Shown here one piece after another: positions 19,814-30,620 of a stretch of 64,000 nucleotides of DNA. The stretch's first letter is position 1; the number at the start of each line of letters is the position of its first letter. Position numbers and translations under genes: made by a program. The notes below the pieces were generated by a model that worked only from the letters and a program-made list of their open reading frames with translations, did no database searches and was not told the origin of the DNA. Source of the DNA: Acidobacteriota bacterium (GTDB lineage: Bacteria > Acidobacteriota > Terriglobia > Acidiferrales > UBA7541); assembly GCA_003225295.1 (NCBI GenBank), contig QHYZ01000061.1:19914-83913 (forward strand). Direction: 5' to 3'.

Positions 19814-21361
19814 TTATATTGACCAGCCTTGGCGGTACTCTCGCCGCAAATAGTCGTTGGCCGCGAGCACGTTGGTGATACGCATGTTGGGGCCGTCGTA
19901 GTAGATCTTCTTTCCGGCACGCAGCGCCACAATGCCGAGGAGCATGACCTCGGTGAGACGGGCGGCGTACTCGAACGGACAGGAGGCTTCCAGCTTTCCT
20001 TTGGCGGCGTCCACCCAATTCATTTCGTGGGCTTCGCCGGCGATGCGCGGGAGCTTCTCGGGTGGCTTGCCAAAGGAATCGTGGAGCGAGCTGGGCAAGA
20101 GCCGGGGCTTGAAGCCGTAAGTGTCGTGAAGGAGCTTGCCTTTGCTGCCAATGAGCAGCGCGCCGCCTTCTTTGTTCAACTCTTCGTCGCCGAGCTCTTC
20201 TGGCTTGTTGGGCTTGAGCCCGCCGTCGTACCACGTCAGCTTCACCGGAGGCATCGGCCCGCGCGCGGGGAACTCGTAGAACGTCAGTGTGGCATTCGGG
20301 TAAGAGGCGCCGTTGAAAGGAGTGGAGACGGTTTCAACGCTGGTCGGCAAGCCCAGGTTGAGCGACCACAGGGAGTGGTCGATCAAGTGAGCGCCCATAT
20401 CGCCGATCGCGCCGACGCCCCAGTCGGTCCAGCCGCGCCAGTTGAAGGGGTGGTAGATGGGGTGGTAGTCCACGTTTGCGGCGGCCGTGCCAAGAAACAG
20501 ATCCCATGCCAGTCCGGGTGGAACGGGGTAGTCCCCGCAAAGGGCGGCAGCAAGCCGCGCGTTGACGTCCCGACCACTCCAGCGAAGAGGTTCGGGCCCC
20601 GCCTTCAGCAGCTCCGGGCGCGGCACGCCCTGGGGCCAAAAGCCCAGAGGCCGGTTGGTCCAGATATGTACCTCGCGCACGTCGCCGATCGCCCCAGCCC
20701 ACACATACTCGACGGCGGTCCGTCCATCGTTTGAGGAGTGTCCCTGGTTGCCCATCTGCGTGGCGACTTTGGTTTCTTTGGCGCGCCGTGAAAGTTTTCG
20801 AGCTTCCTCGATCGACCAGCAGAGCGGCTTCTGGACGTACACATGTTTGCCAAGATCCATGGCCGCCAAGGCAATGGAAGCGTGCATGTGGTCGGGCGTC
20901 GCGACCATGACGGCATCGATGTCCTTCTGGTGTTCGAGCATGTCACGATAGTCGGTGTAACGCTTGGCTCTGGGCAGATGTTCGGTCTTGAGCTTGACCA
21001 TCCTGTCGAGGCGCGCCTGCGCTCTTATGGGATCAAAGGGCACCGGCGCCTCACCCGGCGGGGGCGGGGCCGGCAGTTCGATGCGCTTCTTCAGCCTCTC
21101 AATGTCCAGGTCGAGCCGGTCGAATCCTTTATCGGCATAACGCCAGTCCACATCGCACAGCGCCACGATGTTCTGGCTTGCGAGGTTGATCAGATTGGTG
21201 CGGCCCATGCCGCCGACCCCCACGCCGGCGACGTTCAGCGTGTCGCTCGGCGAAGTGAATCCACGACCGAGGACGTGCCTAGGAACAATGGCACACGCGG
21301 CACTACTGGCGGCGACTTTAGTCAGGAACGTGCGGCGCGAGATCTCTTTCTTTTTGCTCAT
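19814..21361 (-). CDS. Gfo/Idh/MocA-family oxidoreductase with Tat signal
   Basis: 515 residues. Twin-arginine signal [20 protein letters not shown] (residues 8-27), then a Rossmann domain ([72 protein letters not shown]). The HVYVQKPL segment with its Lys is the conserved Gfo/Idh/MocA active-site EKP-type motif. The C-terminal domain has [27 protein letters not shown]. Probably folded with NAD(P) in the cytoplasm and exported by Tat to the periplasm, as for glycoside-modifying members. Substrate unknown. Third gene of an apparent M14 peptidase-amidase-oxidoreductase operon, 116 bases after the amidase start-proximal neighbour's stop. Confidence 0.9.
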   Translation of the reverse strand: MSKKKEISRRTFLTKVAASSAACAIVPRHVLGRGFTSPSDTLNVAGVGVGGMGRTNLINLASQNIVALCDVDWRYADKGFDRLDLDIERLKKRIELPAPPPPGEAPVPFDPIRAQARLDRMVKLKTEHLPRAKRYTDYRDMLEHQKDIDAVMVATPDHMHASIALAAMDLGKHVYVQKPLCWSIEEARKLSRRAKETKVATQMGNQGHSSNDGRTAVEYVWAGAIGDVREVHIWTNRPLGFWPQGVPRPELLKAGPEPLRWSGRDVNARLAAALCGDYPVPPGLAWDLFLGTAAANVDYHPIYHPFNWRGWTDWGVGAIGDMGAHLIDHSLWSLNLGLPTSVETVSTPFNGASYPNATLTFYEFPARGPMPPVKLTWYDGGLKPNKPEELGDEELNKEGGALLIGSKGKLLHDTYGFKPRLLPSSLHDSFGKPPEKLPRIAGEAHEMNWVDAAKGKLEASCPFEYAARLTEVMLLGIVALRAGKKIYYDGPNMRITNVLAANDYLRREYRQGWSI

Positions 21362-21477
21362 GATTATCTCTCCAGGACAAGCTGCATTATCGCGCGCACC
21401 AGGCGCCTTTGTGAAGGGCAGCTTTGCGCCTGGCGAGTTCGGGCGAGTCCGATCGCTTTGGCCTCGCGTAGCGGCGA

Positions 21478-23280
21478 TCAGAAAGAGGGCGGGCGCTGGT
21501 TGGCGACCGCGAAACCGCGCTCCAGAGCGATGCCCACGCGACCTAGCGTGCCTTCTTCGAAGAGCCGGCCGATCAGGGTTATGCCGTGAGGAACGCGACG
21601 CGGCGGTGAGAATTTTGGCAGCGGATTTTTCGGATCGGGCGCCCAGTCCGAACGTGCTTCGGAGACTTCCACGAATCCGGCGCGCAATGTGAGCGAGGGA
21701 TGCCCGGTCTGGTTGCTGATGGTCAGCATTTCGTCGCGCAGCGAAGGCACCAGCAAGAGGTCCACCTGCGAGAAGATGCGCGCCATCTCCGCAGCGACTT
21801 TGCGGCGGAAGCGGTCGGCCTGGACGAAATCCACGGCGGAGAGGAAGCGCGCCTGGCGGAAAAGGTTGGGCCAGGCGTCCGCGGTCTGCACTTTAAGCTG
21901 GTCGACGCCGTGGCTGAGGGTGAGTTCCTCGAAAGCGGCGGCGCCTTCGGCGAACAGAATCAGGTTGAGCGAGTCGTACGGCCAATTGGGAAGCTCTACC
22001 TCGACGGGAACCAAGCCGAGCTTTGGAAGGGTGTCCAGCGCGGCGCGGTCCACATCGGTGGCGGGGTCCTCTTTCATCCAAGCGGGGAAATAGCCAACGC
22101 GTAGGCCCTTGATGCTCGCGTTCGAATCAAAATCCAGCCGGCTGGGCACACTGGAAATATCGCCAGCATCCGGGCCGGAGATGGCTGCTAACACCAGCAG
22201 GGCATCTTCAACGGTGCGGGTCATGGGGCCGAGCTTATCGAGGGACCAGCAGAGGGTCATGGCACCGGTGCGCGGCACGCGGCCGTAAGTGGGGCGCAGG
22301 CCGGTGATTCCGCAACGCATGCTGGGGCTGATGATGCTGCCGCCGGTCTCGCTGCCAATCGAGAAGCCGACCAGGCCCGCCGCAGTAGCGGCGCCCGGAC
22401 CGGCGCTGGAGCCCGACGCGCCTTCCTCCGGGAGCCACGGGTTCACCGTTTGCCCGCCGAACCAAATATCGTTGAGCGCCAGGGCGCCGAGACTGAGCTT
22501 TGCTAGGAGCACCCCACCCGCGGCGTGAAGACGCTTGACGACCGCGGCGTCCTCTTTGGGAATGCGGTTGCGGAAAGGCTCGGCTCCATAGGTGGTCGGA
22601 ATTCCGGCGGTGTCGAGAAGATCCTTGCCGCCCCACGGAATGCCGTGAAGCGCGCCGCGGTACTTGCCTGCGGCGATTTCCTCGTCGGCCTTCTTGGCTT
22701 CGGCAAGGGCCAGATCGCGCAAGAGAGTGATGACCGAACGAAGCTGGGGATCAAATTGCTCGATGCGCCGCAGGTAGATCTCGGTGAGACGCTCGGAGGT
22801 GAGCTGGCGCTGTTCGATCCAGCGGGAGAGTTGGGTTACCGGGGCGAAGGCGATGTCACGATCGCTCGCAGGCAGCGGGCCGGGGTCGGATTTGCTGCGG
22901 ATGAATTGATCGCGCTGTGGGCCGGAGGGCTGGCCGGGGAGGACGGAATGGTAGCGTGAAAAAGGTGCGAGCAGAGGTTCGAGAGCGACGGTGCGGGGAC
23001 CGGTGCGGCGCTCGTAGAGAGAGGCCAGATTAGCGCGCCAGGATTGTGCCGCCAGGGCGCGGTCGGCGGTTGTCAATTGCACCTGCACGAGTTTTTCTGC
23101 TTCGGCAAACGTGGTGGGTGACACCTGGGGTCCGACGGCTGGTCCGGTGCCGAATGCGGGCGGCGCCCCAGGTGGGAGTTGCGGGGACTCTTCGACGAGT
23201 TCGGTGCTGCTCGAGGCTAGCGCTGCGCCCAGGAGACCGAGCGAAGTCTCGGTTAAGAAGTGCCTGCGTGATTTTGGCAT
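21478..23280 (-). CDS. Amidase-signature-family hydrolase, exported
   Basis: 600 residues. It opens with a Tat-like signal ([20 protein letters not shown]). The Ser-cisSer-Lys triad is visible: Lys219 in HGIPWGGKD, cis-Ser291 in [10 protein letters not shown] and nucleophile Ser315 in GSETGGSI, with the usual 24-residue spacing between the serines. The C-terminal part (residues ~390-600) includes [27 protein letters not shown]. It hydrolyses an amide; the substrate cannot be read off. Located 15 bases after the M14 peptidase gene on the same strand, which suggests a joint role in breaking down extracellular peptides or amides. Longer than typical amidases because of a ~140-residue N-terminal extension. 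Confidence 0.92.
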   Translation of the reverse strand: MPKSRRHFLTETSLGLLGAALASSSTELVEESPQLPPGAPPAFGTGPAVGPQVSPTTFAEAEKLVQVQLTTADRALAAQSWRANLASLYERRTGPRTVALEPLLAPFSRYHSVLPGQPSGPQRDQFIRSKSDPGPLPASDRDIAFAPVTQLSRWIEQRQLTSERLTEIYLRRIEQFDPQLRSVITLLRDLALAEAKKADEEIAAGKYRGALHGIPWGGKDLLDTAGIPTTYGAEPFRNRIPKEDAAVVKRLHAAGGVLLAKLSLGALALNDIWFGGQTVNPWLPEEGASGSSAGPGAATAAGLVGFSIGSETGGSIISPSMRCGITGLRPTYGRVPRTGAMTLCWSLDKLGPMTRTVEDALLVLAAISGPDAGDISSVPSRLDFDSNASIKGLRVGYFPAWMKEDPATDVDRAALDTLPKLGLVPVEVELPNWPYDSLNLILFAEGAAAFEELTLSHGVDQLKVQTADAWPNLFRQARFLSAVDFVQADRFRRKVAAEMARIFSQVDLLLVPSLRDEMLTISNQTGHPSLTLRAGFVEVSEARSDWAPDPKNPLPKFSPPRRVPHGITLIGRLFEEGTLGRVGIALERGFAVANQRPPSF

Positions 23281-23295
23281 GGGTCCTCCGGGCAG

Positions 23296-26200
23296 CTATT
23301 TGCTCTTGACGGCAGCGGTGCCGACGTCGAGATGGTCAAAGTTGAGCATGGCATTGAAGACCAGGAAATAACTGCCCATGGTTTCACCGCGCCACATGGG
23401 GTTGTTGGCAAAGAGAACCACGTGACCCCTGCCGTGGGGCACATCGACGACGGCGGGCTTTTCGGCGATTTCATTGCCGCCGGTGATCATGCCGCTGAGG
23501 AGCAAATCTTTTTCCGCGGCAAAGCGCAGAACCACGCGAGGTTGCTGGTCCTTCGGAGGAATGGCAAAGCGGACAAAATCCGGCAAATCTTCGGGGACGT
23601 AGAGCTCCTGTTCGTGCGGGGAACGCTTGACGGGCTTTTCGGGAGGTTCGTAGGGGCGACCCTGGATGATGTCCGGATCGCTGGCGGTGCCACGTCCGCT
23701 GGATCGCGAAGGGCTGCCAGCGCTTTCCTCGGCCTCCGGGCCACCGAAATTGCCGCCCACGGTGATGACCGGACCCTGCCGAAAATAGACGTAGAGCTTG
23801 TCGTCGTAGCCGTAGGTGATGGGGCTTTTCTTGTCGTCAATGGTGGACAGGACGACGCTGCCGGGCGCTTGCATGGCGCGCGCGTCGGCTACGTTCACCA
23901 TTTCCGTCATACCCCCGGCGACGGGCAGCGAAGCGCTGGTTTGCACGGCCATGAGCAAGCCGCCTTCGCGGACAAAGCGCTCGAGATTGGCCAGGCCCTG
24001 ATAGCCGAGGCCGCCGCGGATATCATCGGTGGAGTCCAGACCGGGAGCCACAAAGTTGGGAGTTTCGCTCGTGTTTTTCCAAGGTCGCGGATCACCGCGC
24101 ATCGGCAAGCCGCGCAGCGCCGCGCTCAGCCCGGCGGGGCCGCCGCCACCCATAGGCGGGAGGATGATGACGTCAAATTTCTCGCGCAGGAGTGTGGTTT
24201 CCCTCAGCCAGGTATCAGCGACGTAAGTGTAGGGAACTTTTAATTCCTCCATCGGAATTCTGAACCAGCCATCATTTTGCGTGTTCTGCCAATTGTGGAC
24301 TAGAGCGAGGCGGGGAACGGCAAGGGGATGAGTAGAGACGCTCGGCGTGGCGCTGGTGGCGTGCAGTTTGATGCCCAGATCTCTGGCGGCCTTTTCGAGT
24401 TGGGGGCGATCCGCATTGCGAATGATGAATGATCCGGCTTTGAACCTTATGCCGTCGGCTTCGAAAGAATCTTCGGCGGCTTCCATCGGGACGCTAGGGA
24501 GACGGAAGCGGAGCGTGGCCAGCGTATTGTCAGTGTTGTGCTGAATGAGCAAGGTCTTGCCCTGACCTTCGATGCCTCCCGGGGGATCGATCCTGCCCAT
24601 TTTTTGCATCGCGGCATTGAGGATCGCGAGATCGGTAACGCGCGTGGTTTTGACGTTGCGCAGCGCACCGAGGGACCAGCCGGTGTCGTCATAGGAGCGA
24701 GGATCGCGCGGGCTGTAATACTGGGTGTCCAGGGTCATATCGGCGAGGCGGCTGTAGGGCTGGTCCATGCGCACGACGTAGCTGCCCGCAGGGATGATGG
24801 TCTCGGCGGGTTTCTTTGCTTCTTTGGATTTGGCCGGGGCGTCGGGCTTTTCGGCTGTTTTTTCCTGGTCTGTACCCGGCTCACCAAGGGATTCCTGGGC
24901 TGCCGGGATGCGCCATTCCTTTTCGAGACGGTGAACTTCAACACCCTGGAGCTCGAAGAGATTCAAGAGGCTGGCCTGTTCGGCAGGACGCGCGTCGTCG
25001 GCGGGAAAGACCCAGGCGGCAGGGCCTTCGGCGCGGGCTTTTTCGACGGAACGCTTGCTCTTCAAATAAAAGTTGTTGAGGAATTTCTCGCCGCTGGAGG
25101 CGACATTGTTCATGCCCAAGAGAATGGCGCTCTCTTGCATGTTGATGTTGTCGCGCGCCGACCATTTCACTTTGGGGAGGGGAGGATTGGGACGATACCA
25201 CTCGCGACGGGTGTCGGGCGGGCGAAGCGTGCGGACGCGGGTATCGGCACCGCCATTGCCAAAGGTCTCGTAGAAACGGCCAATGGAGTTGTGATTGTTG
25301 GCGATGGAAAGCAGATAGTTGGGGGCCCAGCCGTCATAGAAGCCGTGCGTCCACACGCCGATGACGCCGCGCTTGGTCATTTCCTCAATTTCGTGATGGG
25401 CCATCTCCTGCCACTCGCTGATGACGATGGGATCCAGCCAGGCATTGTAGGGGCCGGTGCCGGTCATGATGTAAAGATAAGGGACGGACTCGTGGAGATC
25501 GTGCATGACCGTGGGATGCCAGTCGAAGAAAGTCTTGAGCATGTTGCGGGAGAGGGCCAGGCTGACGCCAAGATTGTCGCGGTTATTGTCGTGGGAAACG
25601 TAGTGACCCCACCAGATGAGGGGATAGGGAGGCTGGTCGGGGTGCTTTTTGTGCTGCGTGTAGATGTCCACCATACGGTCGTGGCCATCGGTTTCGACGA
25701 TGGGAGTAATCAGCACGATTGCATCGCGGCGGATTTTCTGGATGAAGGATGTGTCTTCCACAGCGAGACGGTAGGCGAGTTCCATGAGCATCTCTGGAGC
25801 GCCGGTTTCGGGAGAGTGGATGCTGCCGTCAGCCCAGTAAATGGGCTTGCCTTCGGCGATGAGCTTTTGCGCTTCCGCATCACTGAGGCCACGGGGATCT
25901 GCGAGGCGCGCGGTAATTTCCTTGTAGCGATCGAGTCTAGCGAGATTGGTTTCGTCGGAGACCGCGGCGACGAGCATCTCGCGGCCTTCCTCGGACGCGC
26001 CGATGCTCCAGACTTTGACCCTGGGGCTCCTGCTAGCGAGCAGGCGGAAATAGGCGTTGATGTCCTTGGTGTAATCGAGAACGTCGGGCTCTCCCACGAT
26101 GTGATGAAGAGAGACATCTGGCGGGGGAACACAAGAACTAATGGGAAGATGGTCGACGAGTTCGGTGCTGAAGTAGGATGCCGTAGTGAATTCTTTGATT

Positions 26201-26310
26201 TTCTTGGTGTACTCGGTGTGGTCGCTGAGGACACAGGGGCCGGACTGGGCCAAGCTGGCTGCTCGGAAAAAACAGAGAAAGAGTATCACGCCGAGAAATC
26301 TGCGGATCAT
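23296..26310 (-). CDS. Secreted M14-family zinc carboxypeptidase-like protein with C-terminal GATase-like domain
   Basis: 1004 residues from ATG 26310 (signal [22 protein letters not shown]; site GAGGTG upstream). Residues ~65-380 are the M14 peptidase domain: zinc ligands HSPE (H165, E168) and the later HDLHES, with the substrate-binding NNRDNLG. The C-terminal half has repeated sandwich-like segments and ends in a class-I glutamine-amidotransferase-like fold ([21 protein letters not shown]), seen in other large acidobacterial M14 proteins. A Lys/Pro-rich linker lies near residue 500. The frame stays open to 27348 but that part is antisense to glpX and is not coding. First gene of a secreted-hydrolase operon. 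Confidence 0.9.
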   Translation of the reverse strand: MIRRFLGVILFLCFFRAASLAQSGPCVLSDHTEYTKKIKEFTTASYFSTELVDHLPISSCVPPPDVSLHHIVGEPDVLDYTKDINAYFRLLASRSPRVKVWSIGASEEGREMLVAAVSDETNLARLDRYKEITARLADPRGLSDAEAQKLIAEGKPIYWADGSIHSPETGAPEMLMELAYRLAVEDTSFIQKIRRDAIVLITPIVETDGHDRMVDIYTQHKKHPDQPPYPLIWWGHYVSHDNNRDNLGVSLALSRNMLKTFFDWHPTVMHDLHESVPYLYIMTGTGPYNAWLDPIVISEWQEMAHHEIEEMTKRGVIGVWTHGFYDGWAPNYLLSIANNHNSIGRFYETFGNGGADTRVRTLRPPDTRREWYRPNPPLPKVKWSARDNINMQESAILLGMNNVASSGEKFLNNFYLKSKRSVEKARAEGPAAWVFPADDARPAEQASLLNLFELQGVEVHRLEKEWRIPAAQESLGEPGTDQEKTAEKPDAPAKSKEAKKPAETIIPAGSYVVRMDQPYSRLADMTLDTQYYSPRDPRSYDDTGWSLGALRNVKTTRVTDLAILNAAMQKMGRIDPPGGIEGQGKTLLIQHNTDNTLATLRFRLPSVPMEAAEDSFEADGIRFKAGSFIIRNADRPQLEKAARDLGIKLHATSATPSVSTHPLAVPRLALVHNWQNTQNDGWFRIPMEELKVPYTYVADTWLRETTLLREKFDVIILPPMGGGGPAGLSAALRGLPMRGDPRPWKNTSETPNFVAPGLDSTDDIRGGLGYQGLANLERFVREGGLLMAVQTSASLPVAGGMTEMVNVADARAMQAPGSVVLSTIDDKKSPITYGYDDKLYVYFRQGPVITVGGNFGGPEAEESAGSPSRSSGRGTASDPDIIQGRPYEPPEKPVKRSPHEQELYVPEDLPDFVRFAIPPKDQQPRVVLRFAAEKDLLLSGMITGGNEIAEKPAVVDVPHGRGHVVLFANNPMWRGETMGSYFLVFNAMLNFDHLDVGTAAVKSK

Positions 26311-26575
26311 CGAACACCTCAGGGCAAATCGATCGCGGGTGATTATATAAGCTGTTTGGTACTGAGGCGCAACCCCATCGCCGGAGTGTCGACGATGGGG
26401 GGCCTCTTGACCTATGATTGGCCGCCGGCGCAGGCTGTCGGAGTCCTTCTGCAAAAGAGCAAGAAGAAGGACGTTCCGGAACGGCGGCTGCGTGTCGAGG
26501 AACGGGATCGCCGCACGGTCAAGGAAAAGCACCGACGTGGATGCCCGCGCTGCTGAGGGTTGAGGTGCAAGAGGG
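26311..26575. other. Divergent promoter region between M14 peptidase and glpX
   Basis: 265 bases separating two divergently transcribed genes. No terminator, RNA gene or clear operator was recognised. Long frames that cross this region on both strands are extensions of the neighbouring genes without coding character. Confidence 0.5.
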
Positions 26576-27562
26576 ATGGAAGAACAACTGAGCCTGGATT
26601 TTCTGCGCGTGGTGGAAAACGCCGCGATTGCGGCGGCGCGCACGATGGGATTCGGCGATCGACACCATGCCGATGAAGTGGCCGTGGAAGCCATGCGCAA
26701 GACCATGGACTCAGTGGAGATTGACGGAACGATTGTGATTGGCGAAGGGGAGCGTGATGAAGCACCGATGCTGTATATCGGCGAAAAGGTGGGACTGGCG
26801 ACGCACGCTCCGAAAGCATTGTTTCCCCAAGTGGACATCGCCGTGGATCCGCTGGAAGGAACAAACCTTTGCGCCACGGGCGCGGCCAACGCCATTGCCG
26901 TGCTAGCGGCGAGCGAGCGCGGCGGGTTGCTGCACGCGCCCGACCTGTACATGGAAAAACTCGTTGTGGGGCCGTCATGCAAAGGCGCGGTGGACCTGGA
27001 TGCACCGGTGGCCGACAACTTGAAATCGATTGCCAAGCGGCTGGACCGCGACGTCGAGGATCTCGTAGTGATCGTGCTGGACCGGCCGCGCCACGAAAAG
27101 CTCATTGAAGAGATACGCACCGCGGGTGCGCGCATCCGCCTGATTGGCGATGGCGATCTTTCGGCGGGGATTTCCGCTGCGGTGATTGGGACCGGTGTGC
27201 ACGCCGTGATGGGCACGGGCGGCGCGCCGGAAGGCGTGCTGACGGCCGCGGCGCTGCGCTGCTTAAATGGGCAGATTCTTGCGCGGCTGGTGGTCAGCAA
27301 ACCGGAGCACGCTGAACGCCTGGCAAAAATGGGCGTGAAGGATATCAAGCGCGTTTACGACACCGAGGATCTGGCGCCGGGCAAGAAAATGATTTTTGCG
27401 TGCACCGGCGTGACGGACGGGAACCTGCTCAAGGGCGTACGGTTTTTTGGGGAGGGCGTGCGCACCAGCTCCATGATTCTGACGCTGGATGAGCGCCATG
27501 TGCGCTTCATCGATTCGGTACACCTGGAGAAGCGCCCGGATATCAAAGTGCGGTTCTACTGA
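26576..27562 (+). CDS. glpX: Class II fructose-1,6-bisphosphatase
   Basis: 328 residues, typical for GlpX. It dephosphorylates fructose-1,6-bisphosphate in gluconeogenesis (some homologues also act on sedoheptulose bisphosphate). Motifs: [38 protein letters not shown] with metal-binding Glu residues, [17 protein letters not shown] (metal-binding DPLEG), and [18 protein letters not shown]. The start ATG gives [17 protein letters not shown], normal for the family, with an AGAGGG site. A metal-dependent (Mn/Mg) cytoplasmic enzyme. It appears to be monocistronic. Confidence 0.96.
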   Translation: MEEQLSLDFLRVVENAAIAAARTMGFGDRHHADEVAVEAMRKTMDSVEIDGTIVIGEGERDEAPMLYIGEKVGLATHAPKALFPQVDIAVDPLEGTNLCATGAANAIAVLAASERGGLLHAPDLYMEKLVVGPSCKGAVDLDAPVADNLKSIAKRLDRDVEDLVVIVLDRPRHEKLIEEIRTAGARIRLIGDGDLSAGISAAVIGTGVHAVMGTGGAPEGVLTAAALRCLNGQILARLVVSKPEHAERLAKMGVKDIKRVYDTEDLAPGKKMIFACTGVTDGNLLKGVRFFGEGVRTSSMILTLDERHVRFIDSVHLEKRPDIKVRFY

Positions 27563-27660
27563 GCGCGCTTTGAACTCAGCCGCTACGGGTTCACTGATCA
27601 GGGCACCGGGCTCGGCAATTTTTTTACAGGCGGAGCACGCCCTCTTCTCAGAGGCCAAGC

Positions 27661-29187
27661 TCACTCTTGCTGATTCGCGATGGCCAGGAAGATGCGATCA
27701 TCCACGGCCACCGAGCGCGTGAAAAGAGTGGCGCCGTTCGCGCCCACGATGGCCACGTGTCTGGCCTGGCCGCTCATCGACGGACCGGCGAGCTTTGCGC
27801 CGGGTCCTGACCCATCACCTGCCAGCAGCGAAATCCGCGTCGTCTTCGGCGTACAGTTGGTGGCACGGAGACAAGTATCGCGGATAAATATCTGGCGGTG
27901 GCCGCTGTTGTTGCCGCTCGCGGCCAGGTCGGAAACCTGATTCGAGGAATGGCTGGGAGTGACCGCCAGAAACGCGACAAAGCGTCCCGAAGAGCTGACG
28001 GAAGGCAGAATGCTTTCCGTTCCCACCAATGCTCCGTTCTCATCGGTGGAGATGAGATGCGTCGATGGCTTGCAGGAATCTCCTGCCCCCGCGCACGTAT
28101 CGAGCAAATAGACCTGCCGCCCGGGCGGGGAATGTTCCACCAAATTCGTGGCCGCCGAGCTGAAGGCTACATAGCGCGCATCGGAGCTCATCGAAGGCGA
28201 GTGGCTTTCCTCGTTTGCCGGAGAGCCATCGGCTGCCGCCGAGAGCAGGGCGGTATGCGGCCGGCAGTCTGCGCCAGCGCCTTCGCAGGTATCCCGCAGA
28301 AAGACCTGCGCGCGATCATTCTCGACCGCGGTGTAGGCAACATAGCGACCGTCCAGACTGAGCGCCGGCGTCTCCTCGGCGACCAGCGCCGTCGCCGCCG
28401 TGCCAGCCGCAGTGCCTGGCGGACACCCACTCGAGGGGCAAATCGTGAAGGTTGCGGGTGCCGTCGATCCCCCGCCGCCACCACCAGTGCACACCGTGGT
28501 GCAGCCCACCGGAGCGGGAGACGGTGGATTAAAAACCGTCACACTGGCCGTCAAATTAGTCGTGCCGGGGTTCACCAGCAGATCGGCGGTGACACTAGCT
28601 TGAATCTGATTCGAAGATGTCCCCGAAAGGACGGTTAATTTTCTTTGCGTCCCGGCAATGCTCCAATTTACCTGGGATCCGCCGGAGAGATCCGTGGTGG
28701 GAAGAAAGTTTGAACCATTGAGCATCAACGTGAATTGCGCGCCGCCCGCTGGCGCACTGGCGGGAGCGATGCTCGTGAGTCCCGGCAAAGGATTCGGCGG
28801 CGGATTGATGATGAAGGCCAGGGGATTGGAGAGGCCATTGTTTCCCGCGCCCGAGGCAGGATTGACAGTGATGACGGTAGCTACGCCGGGCTTGGCGATA
28901 AGCGCTGCGGGAACAGTAGCAGTTTCATTCAAGATGTTTCCACCGCTATCGAGTGTGGGGGCGGTTTTGAGGGGTTTTCCATTCCATTCGACGACAGTTT
29001 TTGTCACGAACCCGCCGCCATTCACGGTCATGACAAAGTCAGCACCGCCGGCGCTCGTTTGGCCCGGTGAAAGAAAGGAAATCGAGGCGCCGGTGTTGTT
29101 TTGAAAGGTGTTGCCGTAGTCGTTGCAGCCGGCTACAGCAAAAATCGCCGCCAGTGCGACAGCTAGTGCTGTCCAAGACCGCTTCAT
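27661..29187 (-). CDS. Lipoprotein with IPT/TIG domains and TolB-like beta-propeller
   Basis: 508 residues from the ATG at 29187, which has a perfect AAGGAG site six bases upstream. A second in-frame ATG at 29202 lacks one. Signal peptide ends in the lipobox VAGC, so it is a lipoprotein, most likely on the outer membrane. Residues ~30-240 hold two IPT/TIG immunoglobulin-like repeats (SISFLSPGQTSAGGADFVMTV, LTSIAPASAPAGGAQFTLML). After a Gly-rich linker (GGGGGGS), residues ~270-500 carry WD40-like propeller repeats of the form ETPALSLDGRYVAYTA, SPSMSSDARYVAFSS, LPSVSSSGRFVAFL. These are separated by cysteine pairs (DTCEGAGADC, DTCAGAGDSC). Probably binding or scaffold; no enzyme motif is seen. 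Confidence 0.88.
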   Translation of the reverse strand: MKRSWTALAVALAAIFAVAGCNDYGNTFQNNTGASISFLSPGQTSAGGADFVMTVNGGGFVTKTVVEWNGKPLKTAPTLDSGGNILNETATVPAALIAKPGVATVITVNPASGAGNNGLSNPLAFIINPPPNPLPGLTSIAPASAPAGGAQFTLMLNGSNFLPTTDLSGGSQVNWSIAGTQRKLTVLSGTSSNQIQASVTADLLVNPGTTNLTASVTVFNPPSPAPVGCTTVCTGGGGGGSTAPATFTICPSSGCPPGTAAGTAATALVAEETPALSLDGRYVAYTAVENDRAQVFLRDTCEGAGADCRPHTALLSAAADGSPANEESHSPSMSSDARYVAFSSAATNLVEHSPPGRQVYLLDTCAGAGDSCKPSTHLISTDENGALVGTESILPSVSSSGRFVAFLAVTPSHSSNQVSDLAASGNNSGHRQIFIRDTCLRATNCTPKTTRISLLAGDGSGPGAKLAGPSMSGQARHVAIVGANGATLFTRSVAVDDRIFLAIANQQE

Positions 29188-29524
29188 TCGAGACTCCTTC
29201 ATCTTTTCTGACGGCCCCAGCCTTGCCGGGGCAGCTTGCCTCGCGCCAACGGGGGGAGCCCGTGGCGCCAGCGCAGTTTGCGGGTGAGATGCCAAATTCG
29301 TGCCGCGCGTTGACCCCGCGGGATGCGGGGAACGCCGCCCAGCCTCTATCCACCGCAGCGCGTGAGGCCGCACTTTGCCACGAATCTCGGCCAACCCTAC
29401 TTGATTATCATCTGGATGGCGACGAGGTCAAAGCGGATTCGCGGGGCGAATCCGAGAAGAGAGGTAAGCATAGCCGCTAGAATATCGTCCCGTCCTGCGA
29501 CTGAACACCGTGGAAGCGATTCAC
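29188..29524. other. Intergenic gap between lipoprotein and TPR genes
   Basis: 337 bases on the leader side of the lipoprotein gene. It contains a perfect 8-bp inverted repeat (GGATTCGC at 29435-29442 and GCGAATCC at 29446-29453) about 70 bases after the TPR gene's stop. This may be a weak terminator, as only a short T run follows. Nothing else was recognised. Confidence 0.45.
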
Positions 29525-30478
29525 TTATTCCGCGCCCAGCGCGGCAACCGATGCGCGCACCAGCTCCTGGATATGGCTCCGACACTCTCCGTCCTGGACT
29601 GGCAAGGCGCTTGCGGCGCGATAACAGGCCGAGGCTTGCTGCTTTCGGCCAAGTTTTGCATAGAGGTCGCCGCGCGCCAGTTGAAATAGCGGATTCCCCG
29701 GGTACCTTTCGGCCAGAGGGCCGAGGATCTGAAGCGCCTTTTCATACTGTTGATCATAACGATGTAGATTCAGCGCCAGATAGAAGCGCGCAATGTTGGT
29801 GGTGAGAATGCCCTGGGTGATGGCCTGTTCGAGCAGGCGCACGCCTTCTTGCTTCGAGCCGCCGGGAATGCCCATGAAGAAGCGCAGGATCCTGGCGATG
29901 CTACTGAGCGTGTCCACGTAATAGTTGTAAAGACCCAGGCCCAGATTGGCGTCGGCGAGATCCGCATCCAGAGCTTTGGCGCGCAGGAGATGTTCGCGCC
30001 CGCGCACTCCGGAGCGAGCCGCGTTGCGATTCTCGGCGCGCAGGGCGTAAAGCCGCGCCGACGACGCTTCAGCCATGCCGGCATAAAATTGCATTTCCGC
30101 GGACTCACCCTGTTTGGTCTGCGCTTCTGCCAGCGACAGGGCCCGGGCAGCCAATTCAAAATAGTGGCGGTCCGCTTCGACCTTGGGCCGACGCCGGGCA
30201 TCGCTCATTCCATACTTGAAATCGGCAGAAGTGCACCAGATCCGCCACCACCATGCTTCCGCTTCCAGCAGATATCCGAGCGGGTGATTGGGCCGTTCCT
30301 GTTCCAGACGTTTTGCGGCTTCTATCCCTCCAGGGAGGTCGAAAGAATAGATTTTGTCGAGGATGGCGGGTGTCTCCGGCGGCAAATTGAGGTGGGAGGC
30401 GCGCCCGGGGACGCTTAGAAGGGCCAGGAGTAGCACGAAAGCCAGGCCAACCCGGCGAGCTAGCCGCGATATATTCAT
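29525..30478 (-). CDS. Exported TPR-repeat protein
   Basis: 317 residues from the ATG at 30478 (signal ARRVGLAFVLLLALLSVPGRA). The mature part is helical with TPR-like repeats, for example DADLADANLGLGLYNYYVDTL, and YEKALQILGPLAERYPGNPLFQLARGDLYAKLGRKQQASACYRAA near the C-terminus. It opens with LNLPPETPAILDKIYSFDLPGGIEAAKRLEQERPNHPLGYLLEAE, a conserved start in this kind of acidobacterial protein. Likely a periplasmic scaffold protein; partners unknown. Divergent from the APC permease gene. Confidence 0.82.
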   Translation of the reverse strand: MNISRLARRVGLAFVLLLALLSVPGRASHLNLPPETPAILDKIYSFDLPGGIEAAKRLEQERPNHPLGYLLEAEAWWWRIWCTSADFKYGMSDARRRPKVEADRHYFELAARALSLAEAQTKQGESAEMQFYAGMAEASSARLYALRAENRNAARSGVRGREHLLRAKALDADLADANLGLGLYNYYVDTLSSIARILRFFMGIPGGSKQEGVRLLEQAITQGILTTNIARFYLALNLHRYDQQYEKALQILGPLAERYPGNPLFQLARGDLYAKLGRKQQASACYRAASALPVQDGECRSHIQELVRASVAALGAE

Positions 30479-30620
30479 CGTCTCCGTCCGAGAAAGCGAT
30501 TTTGCAGGTTCAGGATTGCGCCGAACGAGTTTAAGCTGTTCAAGAAGAGTACGAAATGATTTTTGCGGCAACAATCTGGATTAGGAGGCGCGGGGGGCAT
30601 TTGTTATTCTCGGCGAACCG

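Noticed and set aside
24538..26556. A 672-codon plus-strand frame.
   Set aside because: Antisense to the M14 peptidase gene, which has clear zinc-site motifs; high GC makes long antisense frames common here.
26311..27348. Open frame upstream of the M14 peptidase gene, giving a 1350-residue product.
   Set aside because: It is antisense to the intact glpX gene and shows no family similarity; the signal peptide begins at 26310.
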